Shown here piece after piece: positions 7,108-14,787 of a stretch of 19,840 bases of DNA. A program made the position numbers and the translations under genes. Below the pieces are notes generated by a model. That model made no database searches and was not told the origin of the DNA. It saw only the letters and a program-made list of their open reading frames with translations. Origin of the DNA: PALSA-1006 sp037140475 (GTDB taxonomy: Bacteria > Pseudomonadota > Gammaproteobacteria > Burkholderiales > Gallionellaceae); NCBI GenBank assembly GCA_037140475.1, contig JBAXEJ010000046.1:1-19840 (forward strand), read 5' to 3'. Each line of letters starts with the position of its first letter. The stretch's first letter is position 1.

Positions 7108-8223
7108 ATGCAGATCGCACAAATTCGTTGGACTAATAATTCTGGTTGGGATGCGGTGCCGAGTTTTGCTGCGCAAGCGGATCTTGTTTTGGCATTTGCC
7201 GATGTGGATTTTTTCACTTCCGCAGACTGTTACGCTCAAATTAAATCGATGTTCCCTAAAGCCGCGATTGCGGGGTGTTCATCTTCTGGTAGCGTCTTGG
7301 GTGTTGAGATCAGCGACGGCGATATCGTATTAACCGCGATCAAATTAGATAAATCTAAAGTGCGTCTTGTTTCTGAGGACATTAACCCTGCTAAAACGAC
7401 TGGTGAATTAGGGCAGGAGTTGATGGCGAAATTGGCAGCGCCCGATTTAAAACATGTGTTTGTATTGTCGGACGGTTTGCAGGTGAATGGAAGCGAATTG
7501 GCGCAAGGGCTTAATCAGGCCGGCATTTCAGTGACCGGCGGCTTGGCTGGAGACGGTACACGTTTTGGCAAAACTTGGGTGATGGCCGATGCCCCTGCCG
7601 CTGCGGGAAGAGTGGCTGCGATAGGTTTTTACGGTGAGGTGAGTGTGAAGAGCGGTTGCTTTGCCGGTTGGGAGGAATTCGGCGCTGAGCGTTGGGTAAC
7701 TAAATCCATCGGTAATGTAGTTTATGAAATTGATAATGAGCCTGCACTGACGCTATATAAAAAATACTTGGGCGAACTTGCGAGTGAGCTTCCCGCAAGT
7801 GGTTTGCGTTTTCCTCTTAGCATTCAAGCGAATAAGAACGAGCTGCCTTTAACGCGAACTTTGTTGGCAGTGGATGAGGCGCAGCAAAGCTTAACGTTCG
7901 CGGGGGATGTACCCCAAGGCTATTTATGCAAATTGATGCGCACTAATTTGGATAATTTGATCGACAGTGCGGGCTTGGCCGCAGAGCATGCGATGTCAGT
8001 ACAGTCGAATGCCACGGGCTTGTGTCTGGTGGTGAGTTGTGTGGGACGGCGGCTAGTGATGGGGCAGCTCACTGAAGAGGAGCTAGACATTGTTCAGGAA
8101 AAACTAGGTGATGCGACTGCGATAACGGGTTTTTATTCTTATGGCGAGCTGGCTCCTTTTAGTGACGTGTTGCAGTGTCAACTCCATAACCAAACAATGA
8201 CACTGACTACCCTTTACGAATAA
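7108..8223 (+). CDS. FIST domain (FIST_N + FIST_C) sensor protein
   Basis: 371-residue soluble protein with the FIST N and C domains, a signalling input module proposed to bind small ligands such as amino acids. FIST_N signs are GCSSSG at 56-61, the SDGLQVNG segment at 121-128 and GGLAGDG at 144-150. FIST_C ends with TGFYSYGELAPF at 340-351. The start is secure, with AGGAGG at 7096-7101 six bases before the ATG. It carries no output domain and no membrane segment, so it must act through a partner; the kinase gene starts only 5 bp after its stop, without its own clear ribosome binding site. FIST proteins are commonly encoded next to histidine kinases and response regulators, as here. The ligand is unknown. 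Confidence 0.93.
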   Translation: MQIAQIRWTNNSGWDAVPSFAAQADLVLAFADVDFFTSADCYAQIKSMFPKAAIAGCSSSGSVLGVEISDGDIVLTAIKLDKSKVRLVSEDINPAKTTGELGQELMAKLAAPDLKHVFVLSDGLQVNGSELAQGLNQAGISVTGGLAGDGTRFGKTWVMADAPAAAGRVAAIGFYGEVSVKSGCFAGWEEFGAERWVTKSIGNVVYEIDNEPALTLYKKYLGELASELPASGLRFPLSIQANKNELPLTRTLLAVDEAQQSLTFAGDVPQGYLCKLMRTNLDNLIDSAGLAAEHAMSVQSNATGLCLVVSCVGRRLVMGQLTEEELDIVQEKLGDATAITGFYSYGELAPFSDVLQCQLHNQTMTLTTLYE

Positions 8224-8228
8224 ACGAC

Positions 8229-10766
8229 ATGCATCGTTTGCTTGAGCGGCAATTACGCCGCCACTTCGGCAAAGATTTTCAGCCAGACGAAAATCTAAGT
8301 GCTTTTTTGGCAATCATCGATAGCTCCTATCATGACGCTGATAAAGAGCATCGGCTGATGCAAAATGCGTTGACGATCAATACGGCGGAGTTGAACGAAG
8401 CCAATGAGCGTATTCGTCGGCAAGCTGCAACCGAATTGGACTTTCAAAAATATGCACTGGATCAGCATGCTATCGTCAGTATTGCTGATAACAATGGCAA
8501 GATTATTTACGCTAACAGCAAGTTCATCGAAATTAGTCAATACTCTGAAGCTGAGTTACTCGGCCAAGATCATCGCATCATCAATTCGTCTTATCACCCC
8601 TCCGAGTTTTTTAAAGATCTGTGGCAGACCATCGCACGTGGAGAAATCTGGCACGGCGAAGTACGCAACCAAAGTAGAGATGGCACGTACTATTGGGTGG
8701 ATTCAACCATCGTGCCTTTCATGGACGAGCAAGGTAAGCCCTTGCGTTACGTGTCGATTCGCACTGACATCACAGCACGAAAAAAAGCGGAAGCAGTGGT
8801 GATGGCAGCCAAGGTGGCGGCGGAAGACGCCAGTCGCGCCAAGAGTGATTTCCTAGCGAACATGAGCCATGAAATTCGTACGCCGATGAACGGCATTATC
8901 GGCATGACTGAATTGGCGCTCGATACGGATTTGAATAGTGAGCAACGAGAATATTTGCAGTTGGTGAAAGCCTCTGCCGATGCGTTGCTGGGCATCGTAA
9001 ACGACATACTTGATTTCTCTAAAATTGAAGCGGGCAAGATGGAGATTGATTCGGTCGAATTTAATCTGCAAGACATGTTGTCGCAAACTACCCGCACGAT
9101 TGCTTTGCGGGCAGATCAAAAGGGGTTGGAGTTGTTGCTGGATATTGCGTCAGATGTGCCTAGGATGCTTGCGGGAGATCCGGGTAGATTACGTCAGGTT
9201 ATTATCAATTTGTTGGGCAACGCGATTAAATTTACTGAACGCGGCGAGATCGTGGTGCGAGCCGAGATGAGCGCCGAGCAACCAAAATCGGACAAGGTGC
9301 GTTTGAAATTTAGTGTGAGCGATACGGGAATTGGTATTCCACAAAATAAATTCCAAGCGATTTTTGAATCTTTCTCGCAGGCAGATACTACGACAACGCG
9401 GAAGTATGGTGGCACGGGTCTGGGGCTGACTATTTCAGCAAGACTAGTTGAGCTTATGCAGGGGCAGATCGGTGTTGAAAGTGAAGTAGGGAAGGGGAGC
9501 ACCTTCTATTTTGATATTGCGTTTGGCCGTGCGAAAGCCGCGGCGCAACCAAGCTATGAAACAGGGCGCCTTAGCAATCTGCACGCTTTGGTAGTGGACG
9601 ATAACGCGACCAATCGTAAACTCGCGGTGGAGTTGTTGCGCCGTTGGGGTGTGACGTCTGATGCGGTTGAAGATGGCCGCCAAGCAATTGCGGAATTAGA
9701 GCGCGCAAAACAATCTGGTACGGATTATCAATTATTGTTGCTTGACGTGCGCATGCCTGAAATGGACGGTTTTGAGGTGGCTGAATATATTAAAGCCCAC
9801 CCTGATTTAGTCGCCGCCCCTGTGATGATGCTGACTTCTGAAGGGCAGCGCGGCGATGCAGCACGCTGCCGTGAGCTAGGTATTTCTGCTTATTTGTTGA
9901 AGCCTTATTCACAGTCAGATTTGTTCGATGCAATTTTTAATACCTTAGGCATGGACAATGTCCAGAACGCGCCGTTAATTACCCGCCACAGCTTGCAACA
10001 AAATAAGCGACAGCTGAAGGTGCTAGTTGCCGAAGATAATAGCGTTAACCAACTACTTGCGACACGCTTGCTACAAAAATTTGGGCATCAAGTCGAGGTC
10101 GCTGAAAATGGTTTGGTCGCAGTTGAAAAGTGGCAATGTGGCAATTACGACTTGATTTTGATGGACGTTGATATGCCGGTAATGAATGGACATAACGCAA
10201 CGCAACGCATTCGAGAGTTAGAGCAAGATAGTGATCAACATATTCCGATTATTGGTTTAACAGCTCATGTGATGCAGGGAAGTCGCGAGGAGTGCATTGC
10301 CGCTGGGATGGATGGTTATTTGTCTAAACCCATTAATACCGAAGCACTGTGGATTGAATTAGAGTCGATTCGATCAAATGGGAGTGAGCCGGAATCTATT
10401 ATTGTCGATGCAGCACCAAGCCCTCATGCCGTAACGCATATCTTTAGTTTGGAAAAAGCCTTAGTCTTAATGGATAACGATATGTCATTGTTTGGGGAGA
10501 TGGTTCGTATCTTTATTGCGGATTATCCCGGCTACCTAGCGAAATTAGGCATTGCGATTGATCAACAAGATGAAAAGCAGGTTTCCCATTACGCTCACAC
10601 TATTAAGGGCATGCTTTCGGTGTTTTTTGTACCTAATGTGGCCGATATTGCAGCGCGCATCGAAATGCAGAAGGGCGTTGACCACACGGCAAACTATGTT
10701 GAGTTAAAGCATGGCCTAGAGTGGCTGCAACTTGAGTTGCAAAAAGTATGCGAATTAAAGTGCTAG
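8229..10766 (+). CDS. Soluble hybrid histidine kinase PAS-HisKA-HATPase-REC-REC-HPt
   Basis: 845-residue phosphorelay kinase. An N-terminal helical segment (1-65, RQLRRHFG and coiled-coil-like) is of a kind I recall in FIST-linked kinases. A PAS domain spans about 75-185 (IIYANSKFIEISQYS). HisKA has His214 in SHEIRTPMNG. The ATPase domain shows NLLGNAIKF (N box, 327-335), DTGIGIP (365-371) and GGTGLGL (394-400). Receiver 1 has Asp457-Asp458, phospho-acceptor Asp506, Thr536 and Lys558. Receiver 2 has Glu602-Asp603, Asp646, Thr678 and Lys700. HPt has His790 in AHTIKG. All relay residues are present. No membrane helix is seen, so input is cytosolic, through PAS and probably the FIST protein encoded 5 bp upstream. 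The HPt can pass phosphate to the HD-GYP regulator encoded just downstream. Confidence 0.96.
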   Translation: MHRLLERQLRRHFGKDFQPDENLSAFLAIIDSSYHDADKEHRLMQNALTINTAELNEANERIRRQAATELDFQKYALDQHAIVSIADNNGKIIYANSKFIEISQYSEAELLGQDHRIINSSYHPSEFFKDLWQTIARGEIWHGEVRNQSRDGTYYWVDSTIVPFMDEQGKPLRYVSIRTDITARKKAEAVVMAAKVAAEDASRAKSDFLANMSHEIRTPMNGIIGMTELALDTDLNSEQREYLQLVKASADALLGIVNDILDFSKIEAGKMEIDSVEFNLQDMLSQTTRTIALRADQKGLELLLDIASDVPRMLAGDPGRLRQVIINLLGNAIKFTERGEIVVRAEMSAEQPKSDKVRLKFSVSDTGIGIPQNKFQAIFESFSQADTTTTRKYGGTGLGLTISARLVELMQGQIGVESEVGKGSTFYFDIAFGRAKAAAQPSYETGRLSNLHALVVDDNATNRKLAVELLRRWGVTSDAVEDGRQAIAELERAKQSGTDYQLLLLDVRMPEMDGFEVAEYIKAHPDLVAAPVMMLTSEGQRGDAARCRELGISAYLLKPYSQSDLFDAIFNTLGMDNVQNAPLITRHSLQQNKRQLKVLVAEDNSVNQLLATRLLQKFGHQVEVAENGLVAVEKWQCGNYDLILMDVDMPVMNGHNATQRIRELEQDSDQHIPIIGLTAHVMQGSREECIAAGMDGYLSKPINTEALWIELESIRSNGSEPESIIVDAAPSPHAVTHIFSLEKALVLMDNDMSLFGEMVRIFIADYPGYLAKLGIAIDQQDEKQVSHYAHTIKGMLSVFFVPNVADIAARIEMQKGVDHTANYVELKHGLEWLQLELQKVCELKC

Positions 10767-10797
10767 TCGATTAGCGAATAAAAGATTGGAGAGAATG

Positions 10798-11868
10798 ATG
10801 AAAGTCGTGATTATTGATGATGCGCAAATTAACGTAACGTTACTTCAACATTTGGTGCGCAAACTTCCTGATTGTGAGCCGATTAGTTTTCTTGATCCGG
10901 TTGCTGGTTTGGAGTGGTGTTTGGCGAATGAGCCAGACCTCGTGATCGTCGATTACATGATGCCGGAGCTGAGTGGTATTGAGTTGGTCGAGCGTTTTCG
11001 CGCAGTCCCTGCTTATGCAGACATTCCTGTGCTCATGGTGACGGCTAATTTTGAAGCAGAAGTGCGCCATCAAGCTTTAAAAGCCGGCGTGACTGATTTT
11101 TTAAATAAGCCTCTGGATAACACGGAGTTTTTAGCGCGTGCGCGCAACATGTTGTTGTTACGTCAGAGCTATAAAAAACTTTCTAACCATGCGGCTTGGC
11201 TGGCAGAAGAGGTTAAAAAGGCCACTCGCGATTTAATTGAGCGTGAGTACGAGACGATTATTTGCCTTTCTAAGGCAGCTGAATATCGCGACCCAGAAAC
11301 GGGTTCGCACATTTTTCGGATGTCGCATTATTCAAAATTAATTGCCAAACAAATGGGGCTTTCAGAAGAGCAACAAGCGACTATTTTGGATGCTGCGCCT
11401 ATGCACGATATTGGCAAGGTAGGCACGCCCGACATGATCTTATTGAAGCCCGGAAAGCTGGATGAAGAAGAGTTCGCGGTGATGAAAAAGCATGCGAGCA
11501 ATGGCTACGAGATTTTGGCGGGTAGCAAATCTCCGTTGCTAAAGGTGGCCGCTGAGATAGCTAATACGCATCACGAAAAATTTGATGGCACTGGTTACCC
11601 GAATGGGTTGGCAGGCGAGCAGATTCCCTTGTTTGGACGTATTGTCGCCGTGGCGGATGTATTCGATGCCTTGACATCTTCTCGCCCTTATAAACGTGCA
11701 TGGGCAGTCGAAGACGCCAAGAAATTTTTGCGCGATTACAGCGGTACGCATTTCGATCCAGTGTGTGTGGAGAATTTTCTTTCCGATTGGGATGGAGTGA
11801 TGGCGATTCGCCGTCGGTACCAAGAAGAGGGCACCTCATTGGATGAGGTGCAATTTCTCGGCAAATAA
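10798..11868 (+). CDS. Response regulator with HD-GYP c-di-GMP phosphodiesterase domain
   Basis: 356-residue two-domain regulator. The receiver (1-120) has acidic Asp7-Asp8, phospho-acceptor Asp52 in DLVIVDYMMP and Lys104 in NKP. A helical linker (about 125-152) leads to an HD-GYP domain with HDIGKVG (His203-Asp204), the HHEKFDGTGYP motif (258-268) and DVFDALTSSRPYKRAW. All metal and GYP residues are intact, so hydrolysis of c-di-GMP is expected. Start: GGAG at 10788-10791 is six bases from the second of two adjacent ATGs (10798), which begins MKVVIIDD; ATG 10795 is only three bases away and a TTG at 10786 lies on top of the ribosome binding site. The gap to the kinase stop is 31 bp. It is the likely phosphate acceptor of the kinase. 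Confidence 0.95.
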   Translation: MKVVIIDDAQINVTLLQHLVRKLPDCEPISFLDPVAGLEWCLANEPDLVIVDYMMPELSGIELVERFRAVPAYADIPVLMVTANFEAEVRHQALKAGVTDFLNKPLDNTEFLARARNMLLLRQSYKKLSNHAAWLAEEVKKATRDLIEREYETIICLSKAAEYRDPETGSHIFRMSHYSKLIAKQMGLSEEQQATILDAAPMHDIGKVGTPDMILLKPGKLDEEEFAVMKKHASNGYEILAGSKSPLLKVAAEIANTHHEKFDGTGYPNGLAGEQIPLFGRIVAVADVFDALTSSRPYKRAWAVEDAKKFLRDYSGTHFDPVCVENFLSDWDGVMAIRRRYQEEGTSLDEVQFLGK

Positions 11869-11939
11869 AAGCGGTAATTCCCCGCTATTCCCTCGATTGA
11901 AACGGGCAGGAATCAGGATAATGGCATCACGCTCCCCCT

Positions 11940-11957
11940 AAAGTCATAAGACTTTTT
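11940..11957 (+). terminator. Weak candidate terminator after the signalling operon
   Basis: AAAGTC, loop ATAA, GACTTT, then two further Ts. The stem is six base pairs and AT-rich, so it would be weak; it lies 71 bp after the HD-GYP stop. An earlier small hairpin, AGCGG/CCGCT at 11870-11886, has no T-run. Confidence 0.35.
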
Positions 11958-12019
11958 CCTACAAAAACTTCGCAACAAGTTCCTACAAAAGAATTAGCTT
12001 TCGTCTGATTCTTCCTACA
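11956..12019 (+). repeat. Three TTCCTACA repeats upstream of flhD, REP-like
   Basis: TTCCTACAAAA occurs at 11956-11966 and again at 11980-11990; TTCCTACA recurs at 12012-12019, so the spacing is 24 and 32 bp. Between the first two copies AACTT/AAGTT (11966-11981) can form a hairpin. The core TCCTACA is also the end of the palindrome at 6242-6282, so these may be remnants of the same REP-like family. They could also be binding sites for a regulator of flhDC; the sequence does not decide. Confidence 0.5.
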
Positions 12020-12082
12020 CGCTCGATTCTTCACAATGCAGCCATCGAAACACAACATGCATTTGAGACCTAGGAGCTAAAA

Positions 12083-12403
12083 ATGAACGCACAACAACTG
12101 CACGAAGAAATCAAAGAAGCCAACCTCTCCTACATGATGTTAGCCAAACAAATGATCAACGACGATAAAACTAGCGCCATCTTCCGCCTAGGTATCAGCG
12201 AAGAAATGGCCGATCTGTTGGCAGGCTTAACCCCAGCCCAACTCCTCAAAATGGCTGCTAGCAACATGCTGCTGTGTGCCTTCCGCTTCGATGAGCGCCT
12301 TTTACTGAATATGGTCACCGACTACAACAAAGACCGCATGATGAGCCAAGCTCATGCAACGATTTTGATGGCAGGGCGTCCAGTCGAAGCCTTAGCCGCC
12401 TAA
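12083..12403 (+). CDS. flhD: Flagellar transcriptional activator FlhD
   Basis: With FlhC it forms the FlhD4C2 complex that activates class II flagellar promoters with sigma-70. At 106 residues it is slightly shorter than the Escherichia coli protein (116-119). The signature stretch is clear: LSYMMLAKQMINDDKTSAIFRLGISEEMADLLAGLTPAQLLKMA at 15-58, then CAFRFDERLL with Cys65 where the Escherichia coli protein has the inter-subunit disulfide cysteine. AGGAG at 12072-12076 is six bases before the ATG. It precedes flhC by 47 bp. Codon choice is noticeably rich in C-ending codons compared with the kinase and HD-GYP genes upstream. No clear sigma-70 promoter could be fixed in the 214-bp gap, which holds the TTCCTACA repeats. 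Confidence 0.95.
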   Translation: MNAQQLHEEIKEANLSYMMLAKQMINDDKTSAIFRLGISEEMADLLAGLTPAQLLKMAASNMLLCAFRFDERLLLNMVTDYNKDRMMSQAHATILMAGRPVEALAA

Positions 12404-12450
12404 ACAGAAGCAGAAACGTATAGTTCAGTACAAGGAATAGGGGAAACATC

Positions 12451-12993
12451 ATGAAAAACAAAAGCGTCGTAAACGAAGCCCGCGAAATCCAACTGGCCAT
12501 CGAGCTGATCAACCTAGGCGCCCGCCTCCAGGTACTCCAGTCCGAAACTCAAGTGAGTCGCGAACGTCTGCTCAAGCTTTACAAAGAAGTAAAAGGAGAA
12601 TCCCCCTCCAAAGGCATGCTACCGTACTCAACAGACTGGTTCATGAGCTGGTTACCGAATATCCATTCCTCTTTATTCATGGATATTTACCAATACCTCA
12701 TCAAGCACACCAGTGTGACTGGCGTAGAGGCTCTGATCAAAAGCTACCGCTTGTATCTAGAGCAAATTGAGATCTCTCAAGGCCAACCCGAACTCAGCAT
12801 CACCCGTGCTTGGTTCTTGACTCGTTTCTTCGATGCCAAGATGCTCGAACTGACCAGCTGCACCGAATGTGGTGGTCACTTTGTGACTCACACTGACGAA
12901 CTGACTAAAAACTACGTGTGCGGCATCTGCCGTCCCCCCTCACGCGCTGGCAAGACCAAAAAAGCCGCACTGATGGATGCGATTGCGGCTTAA
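12451..12993 (+). CDS. flhC: Flagellar transcriptional activator FlhC
   Basis: DNA-binding partner of FlhD in the flagellar master regulator. The 180-residue protein is close to the usual length (about 190). It has the conserved N-terminal helical part (EIQLAIELINLGARLQVLQSET), the central LPYSTDWFMSWLPNIHSSLF region (57-76), and the zinc site made by Cys137-x2-Cys140 and Cys157-x2-Cys160 in SCTECGG and VCGIC. AGGGG at 12439-12443 precedes the ATG by seven bases. As in flhD, codons often end in C. Transcription probably stops at the hairpin and T-run at 13082-13105, which lies just before htpX. Confidence 0.96.
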   Translation: MKNKSVVNEAREIQLAIELINLGARLQVLQSETQVSRERLLKLYKEVKGESPSKGMLPYSTDWFMSWLPNIHSSLFMDIYQYLIKHTSVTGVEALIKSYRLYLEQIEISQGQPELSITRAWFLTRFFDAKMLELTSCTECGGHFVTHTDELTKNYVCGICRPPSRAGKTKKAALMDAIAA

Positions 12994-13023
12994 TAGTCTC
13001 AAATTTTCCCTGCAACTTTTTAA

Positions 13024-13049
13024 CCCGTGCCGCTCCAATGGGGCGCGGG
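13024..13049 (+). other. GC-rich hairpin before the htpX promoter
   Basis: CCCG at 13024-13027 pairs with CGGG at 13046-13049, and CGCTCC at 13031-13036 with GGGGCG at 13040-13045 (one G-T pair), with a three-base bulge and loop AAT. No T-run follows on +. It may be the 3' end structure of the flhDC message, upstream of the sigma-32 promoter. Confidence 0.5.
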
Positions 13050-13077
13050 CTTGAAATATAATCCTTCATCCCCATTT
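13050..13077 (+). promoter_or_regulatory. Sigma-32 heat-shock promoter of htpX
   Basis: CTTGAAA at 13050-13056, 13 bp, then CCCCATTT at 13070-13077. This is an exact match to the proteobacterial heat-shock consensus CTTGAAA-N11-16-CCCCATNT. Transcription would start near 13083-13086, about 55 bases before the htpX ATG. HtpX is a known heat-shock protein, so site and gene agree. A sigma-70-like TATAAT lies in the spacer (13057-13062) but has no good -35. Confidence 0.88.
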
Positions 13078-13081
13078 TGCT

Positions 13082-13105
13082 AGTCATGCGATTGCATGAC
13101 TTTTT
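13082..13105 (+). terminator. Hairpin plus T-run: flhDC terminator and 5' end of htpX message
   Basis: AGTCATGC and GCATGACT form an eight-pair stem with loop GATT, followed by a T-run ending at 13105: the classic intrinsic terminator form. It lies right at the predicted start of the sigma-32 transcript, so it could end flhDC transcription and also stand at the very 5' end of htpX mRNA. Confidence 0.65.
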
Positions 13106-13140
13106 GCGTCGTTAATCTTAGACATTTCGGAGAACAAGTA

Positions 13141-14022
13141 ATGAAGCGTATCTTTCTGTTTATATTGACTAATATTGCAGTGCTATTGGTGATTAACGTC
13201 ACACTGCGTCTGTTGGGCGTGGATCGCTGGATGGATCAAAGCGGTGGCATTAATTTTACGGCATTACTTGTTCTGTCTGCCGTGATCGGTTTTGCTGGCT
13301 CGATTGTTTCTTTGCTGATGTCGAAATGGATGGCCAAGCAATCCGTGGGTGCGCAAATCATTACCGATCCGTTTGACCCTACTGAGCGTTGGTTGTTGGA
13401 AACTGTTCGCCGCCAAGCGCAAGCTGCGGGCATCGGTATGCCAGAGGTTGCGGTTTACGATGCGCCGGATGTGAATGCCTTTGCCACAGGCTGGAACCGT
13501 AACGACGCGCTAGTGGCCGTAAGCACCGGTTTGCTCAATAACATGAGCAAAGACGAAATCGAAGCTGTGTTGGCGCATGAGATTAGCCACGTAGCCAACG
13601 GCGACATGGTGACCCTCGCATTAATTCAAGGCGTAGTGAATACCTTTGTGGTGTTCTTCTCCAAACTGTTCGGTTATTTCATTGACCGCGTGGTGTTGAA
13701 AAACGATGGTCGTGATGGCCCGGGGATGGGTGCTTTCATCGCAGAAATTGCAGCGCAACTCGTGTTGGGTGTATTGGCTAGCATGATCGTGATGTGGTTC
13801 TCACGTCAGCGCGAATTCCGTGCTGATGCGGGTGGTGCGAGCTTGGCTGGACGTCAAAAGATGATTGCGGCGCTAGAGCGTTTGAAGGTAAATCATGAGC
13901 AAGCAGCAATGCCACAAAATATGGCGGCAATGGCAATCTCTAGTAGCGGTGGTTTCTCAAAATTGTTTATGACTCACCCGCCACTAGATGAGCGTATTCA
14001 GGCATTGCGCGCATCAGTTTAA
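13141..14022 (+). CDS. htpX: Heat-shock membrane zinc protease HtpX
   Basis: Inner-membrane M48 metalloprotease that takes part in quality control of membrane proteins together with FtsH. At 293 residues it equals the Escherichia coli length. Membrane segments are at about 4-22 and 40-61, with two further hydrophobic stretches near 157-179 and 199-220. The zinc site is HEISH (His146, Glu147, His150) with the third ligand Glu225 in EFRAD. The C-terminus has the family's FMTHPPLDERIQAL. The start was set at 13141 because GGAG lies eight bases upstream and it begins MKRIFLF as in other HtpX; the in-frame ATG at 13096 would lie within the terminator hairpin. It is driven by its own sigma-32 promoter and ends at the bidirectional terminator. 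Confidence 0.96.
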   Translation: MKRIFLFILTNIAVLLVINVTLRLLGVDRWMDQSGGINFTALLVLSAVIGFAGSIVSLLMSKWMAKQSVGAQIITDPFDPTERWLLETVRRQAQAAGIGMPEVAVYDAPDVNAFATGWNRNDALVAVSTGLLNNMSKDEIEAVLAHEISHVANGDMVTLALIQGVVNTFVVFFSKLFGYFIDRVVLKNDGRDGPGMGAFIAEIAAQLVLGVLASMIVMWFSRQREFRADAGGASLAGRQKMIAALERLKVNHEQAAMPQNMAAMAISSSGGFSKLFMTHPPLDERIQALRASV

Positions 14023-14042
14023 CTATTGACTTAGTCGTAGTT

Positions 14043-14072
14043 AAAAAGGCTCGGTGTTTTCCGAGCCTTTTT
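14043..14072. terminator. Bidirectional intrinsic terminator between htpX and mlaA
   Basis: AAAAAGGCTCGG and CCGAGCCTTTTT form a perfect stem (seven GC-rich pairs plus five A-T pairs) around loop TGTTTT. The T-run is present on both strands, serving the convergent ends of htpX (+) and mlaA (-). Confidence 0.93.
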
Positions 14073-14074
14073 AT

Positions 14075-14770
14075 TTAGTCTTCTTCGTCGATATATTTCT
14101 CTCGCGGCGGATCGCCGTCATAAACTAAATTTTGTCTCCGTGCCATGTAGAAGTCGCGCATGAAGGCATAGCGATCCGAAGCGTCATCTAGCGTTTTTTC
14201 GGCCTCTAGCAGATTTGCCCGCAAATTCACTTTGTCGGTCACATACAGCGAGTTGCGCGTGGGAACATCTTGCATGTTGGTAATGACACCGGTATAGCTA
14301 TCTCCCGCTAGGCCAACGCCATCACGAATTGAACTGGGACCAAAGAAGGGGAGCACCAAATACGGGCCGCTCTGTACACCCCAGTATCCCAACGTTTGGC
14401 CAAAATCTTCGTTATGTTTTTCTAAGCGTTCGGTGACGTTAAGGAAGCCGAGCAGTCCAAAAGTGGTGTTGAATAACACACGGCTACCGTCAGAGGCCGC
14501 TTGCTTGAATTTAAGTTGCAATAGGTCGTTGAAAGTGATGCCAACATCTTCGATATTGGAGAAAAAGTTGTTAATTAATTTACGAACAAAGGTTGGGGTA
14601 ACCGTGTCATAGCCTTTGGCAACAGGCTTTAGTAGGTTTCGATCGAACGCATCGTTAAATTTATAAACACCACGGTTAAAGCTTTCGTAGGGGTCTTTAG
14701 GGTTGGCGTTTGGTGCGGAAGCGCACCCTGAAATCAGAAAAATGCTAAGAAAAATTAGAACGAATTTCAT
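14075..14770 (-). CDS. mlaA: Outer-membrane lipoprotein MlaA (VacJ family)
   Basis: Component of the Mla system that removes misplaced phospholipids from the outer leaflet of the outer membrane. The 231-residue protein has a lipoprotein signal peptide ending in the lipobox LISGC (Cys16); Ala17 follows, so export to the outer membrane is expected. Family phrases are DPYESFNRGVYKFNDAFDRNLLKPVAKGY (26-54), FFSNIEDVGITFNDLLQ, and QTLGYWGVQSGPYLVLPFFGPSSIRDGVG (about 125-153). The mlaBCDEF genes are not adjacent; mlaA stands last in a run with bamD and the NUDIX gene, 17 bp after the latter. No ribosome binding site is visible. It ends just before the shared terminator. Confidence 0.95.
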   Translation of the reverse strand: MKFVLIFLSIFLISGCASAPNANPKDPYESFNRGVYKFNDAFDRNLLKPVAKGYDTVTPTFVRKLINNFFSNIEDVGITFNDLLQLKFKQAASDGSRVLFNTTFGLLGFLNVTERLEKHNEDFGQTLGYWGVQSGPYLVLPFFGPSSIRDGVGLAGDSYTGVITNMQDVPTRNSLYVTDKVNLRANLLEAEKTLDDASDRYAFMRDFYMARRQNLVYDGDPPREKYIDEED

Positions 14771-14787
14771 TTGAGCAAATTAAGCGG

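Noticed and set aside
7031..7333. 100-codon ORF on + overlapping the FIST gene start
   Set aside because: Out of frame with the strongly supported FIST gene, and no recognisable domain.
8747..9097. 116-codon ORF on - inside the hybrid kinase gene
   Set aside because: Mirror of the conserved HisKA region; its Ser/Ala-rich product has no family resemblance.
13096..13140. 15-codon upstream extension of htpX
   Set aside because: It starts in the terminator hairpin without a ribosome binding site; ATG 13141 has GGAG and the family N-terminus.
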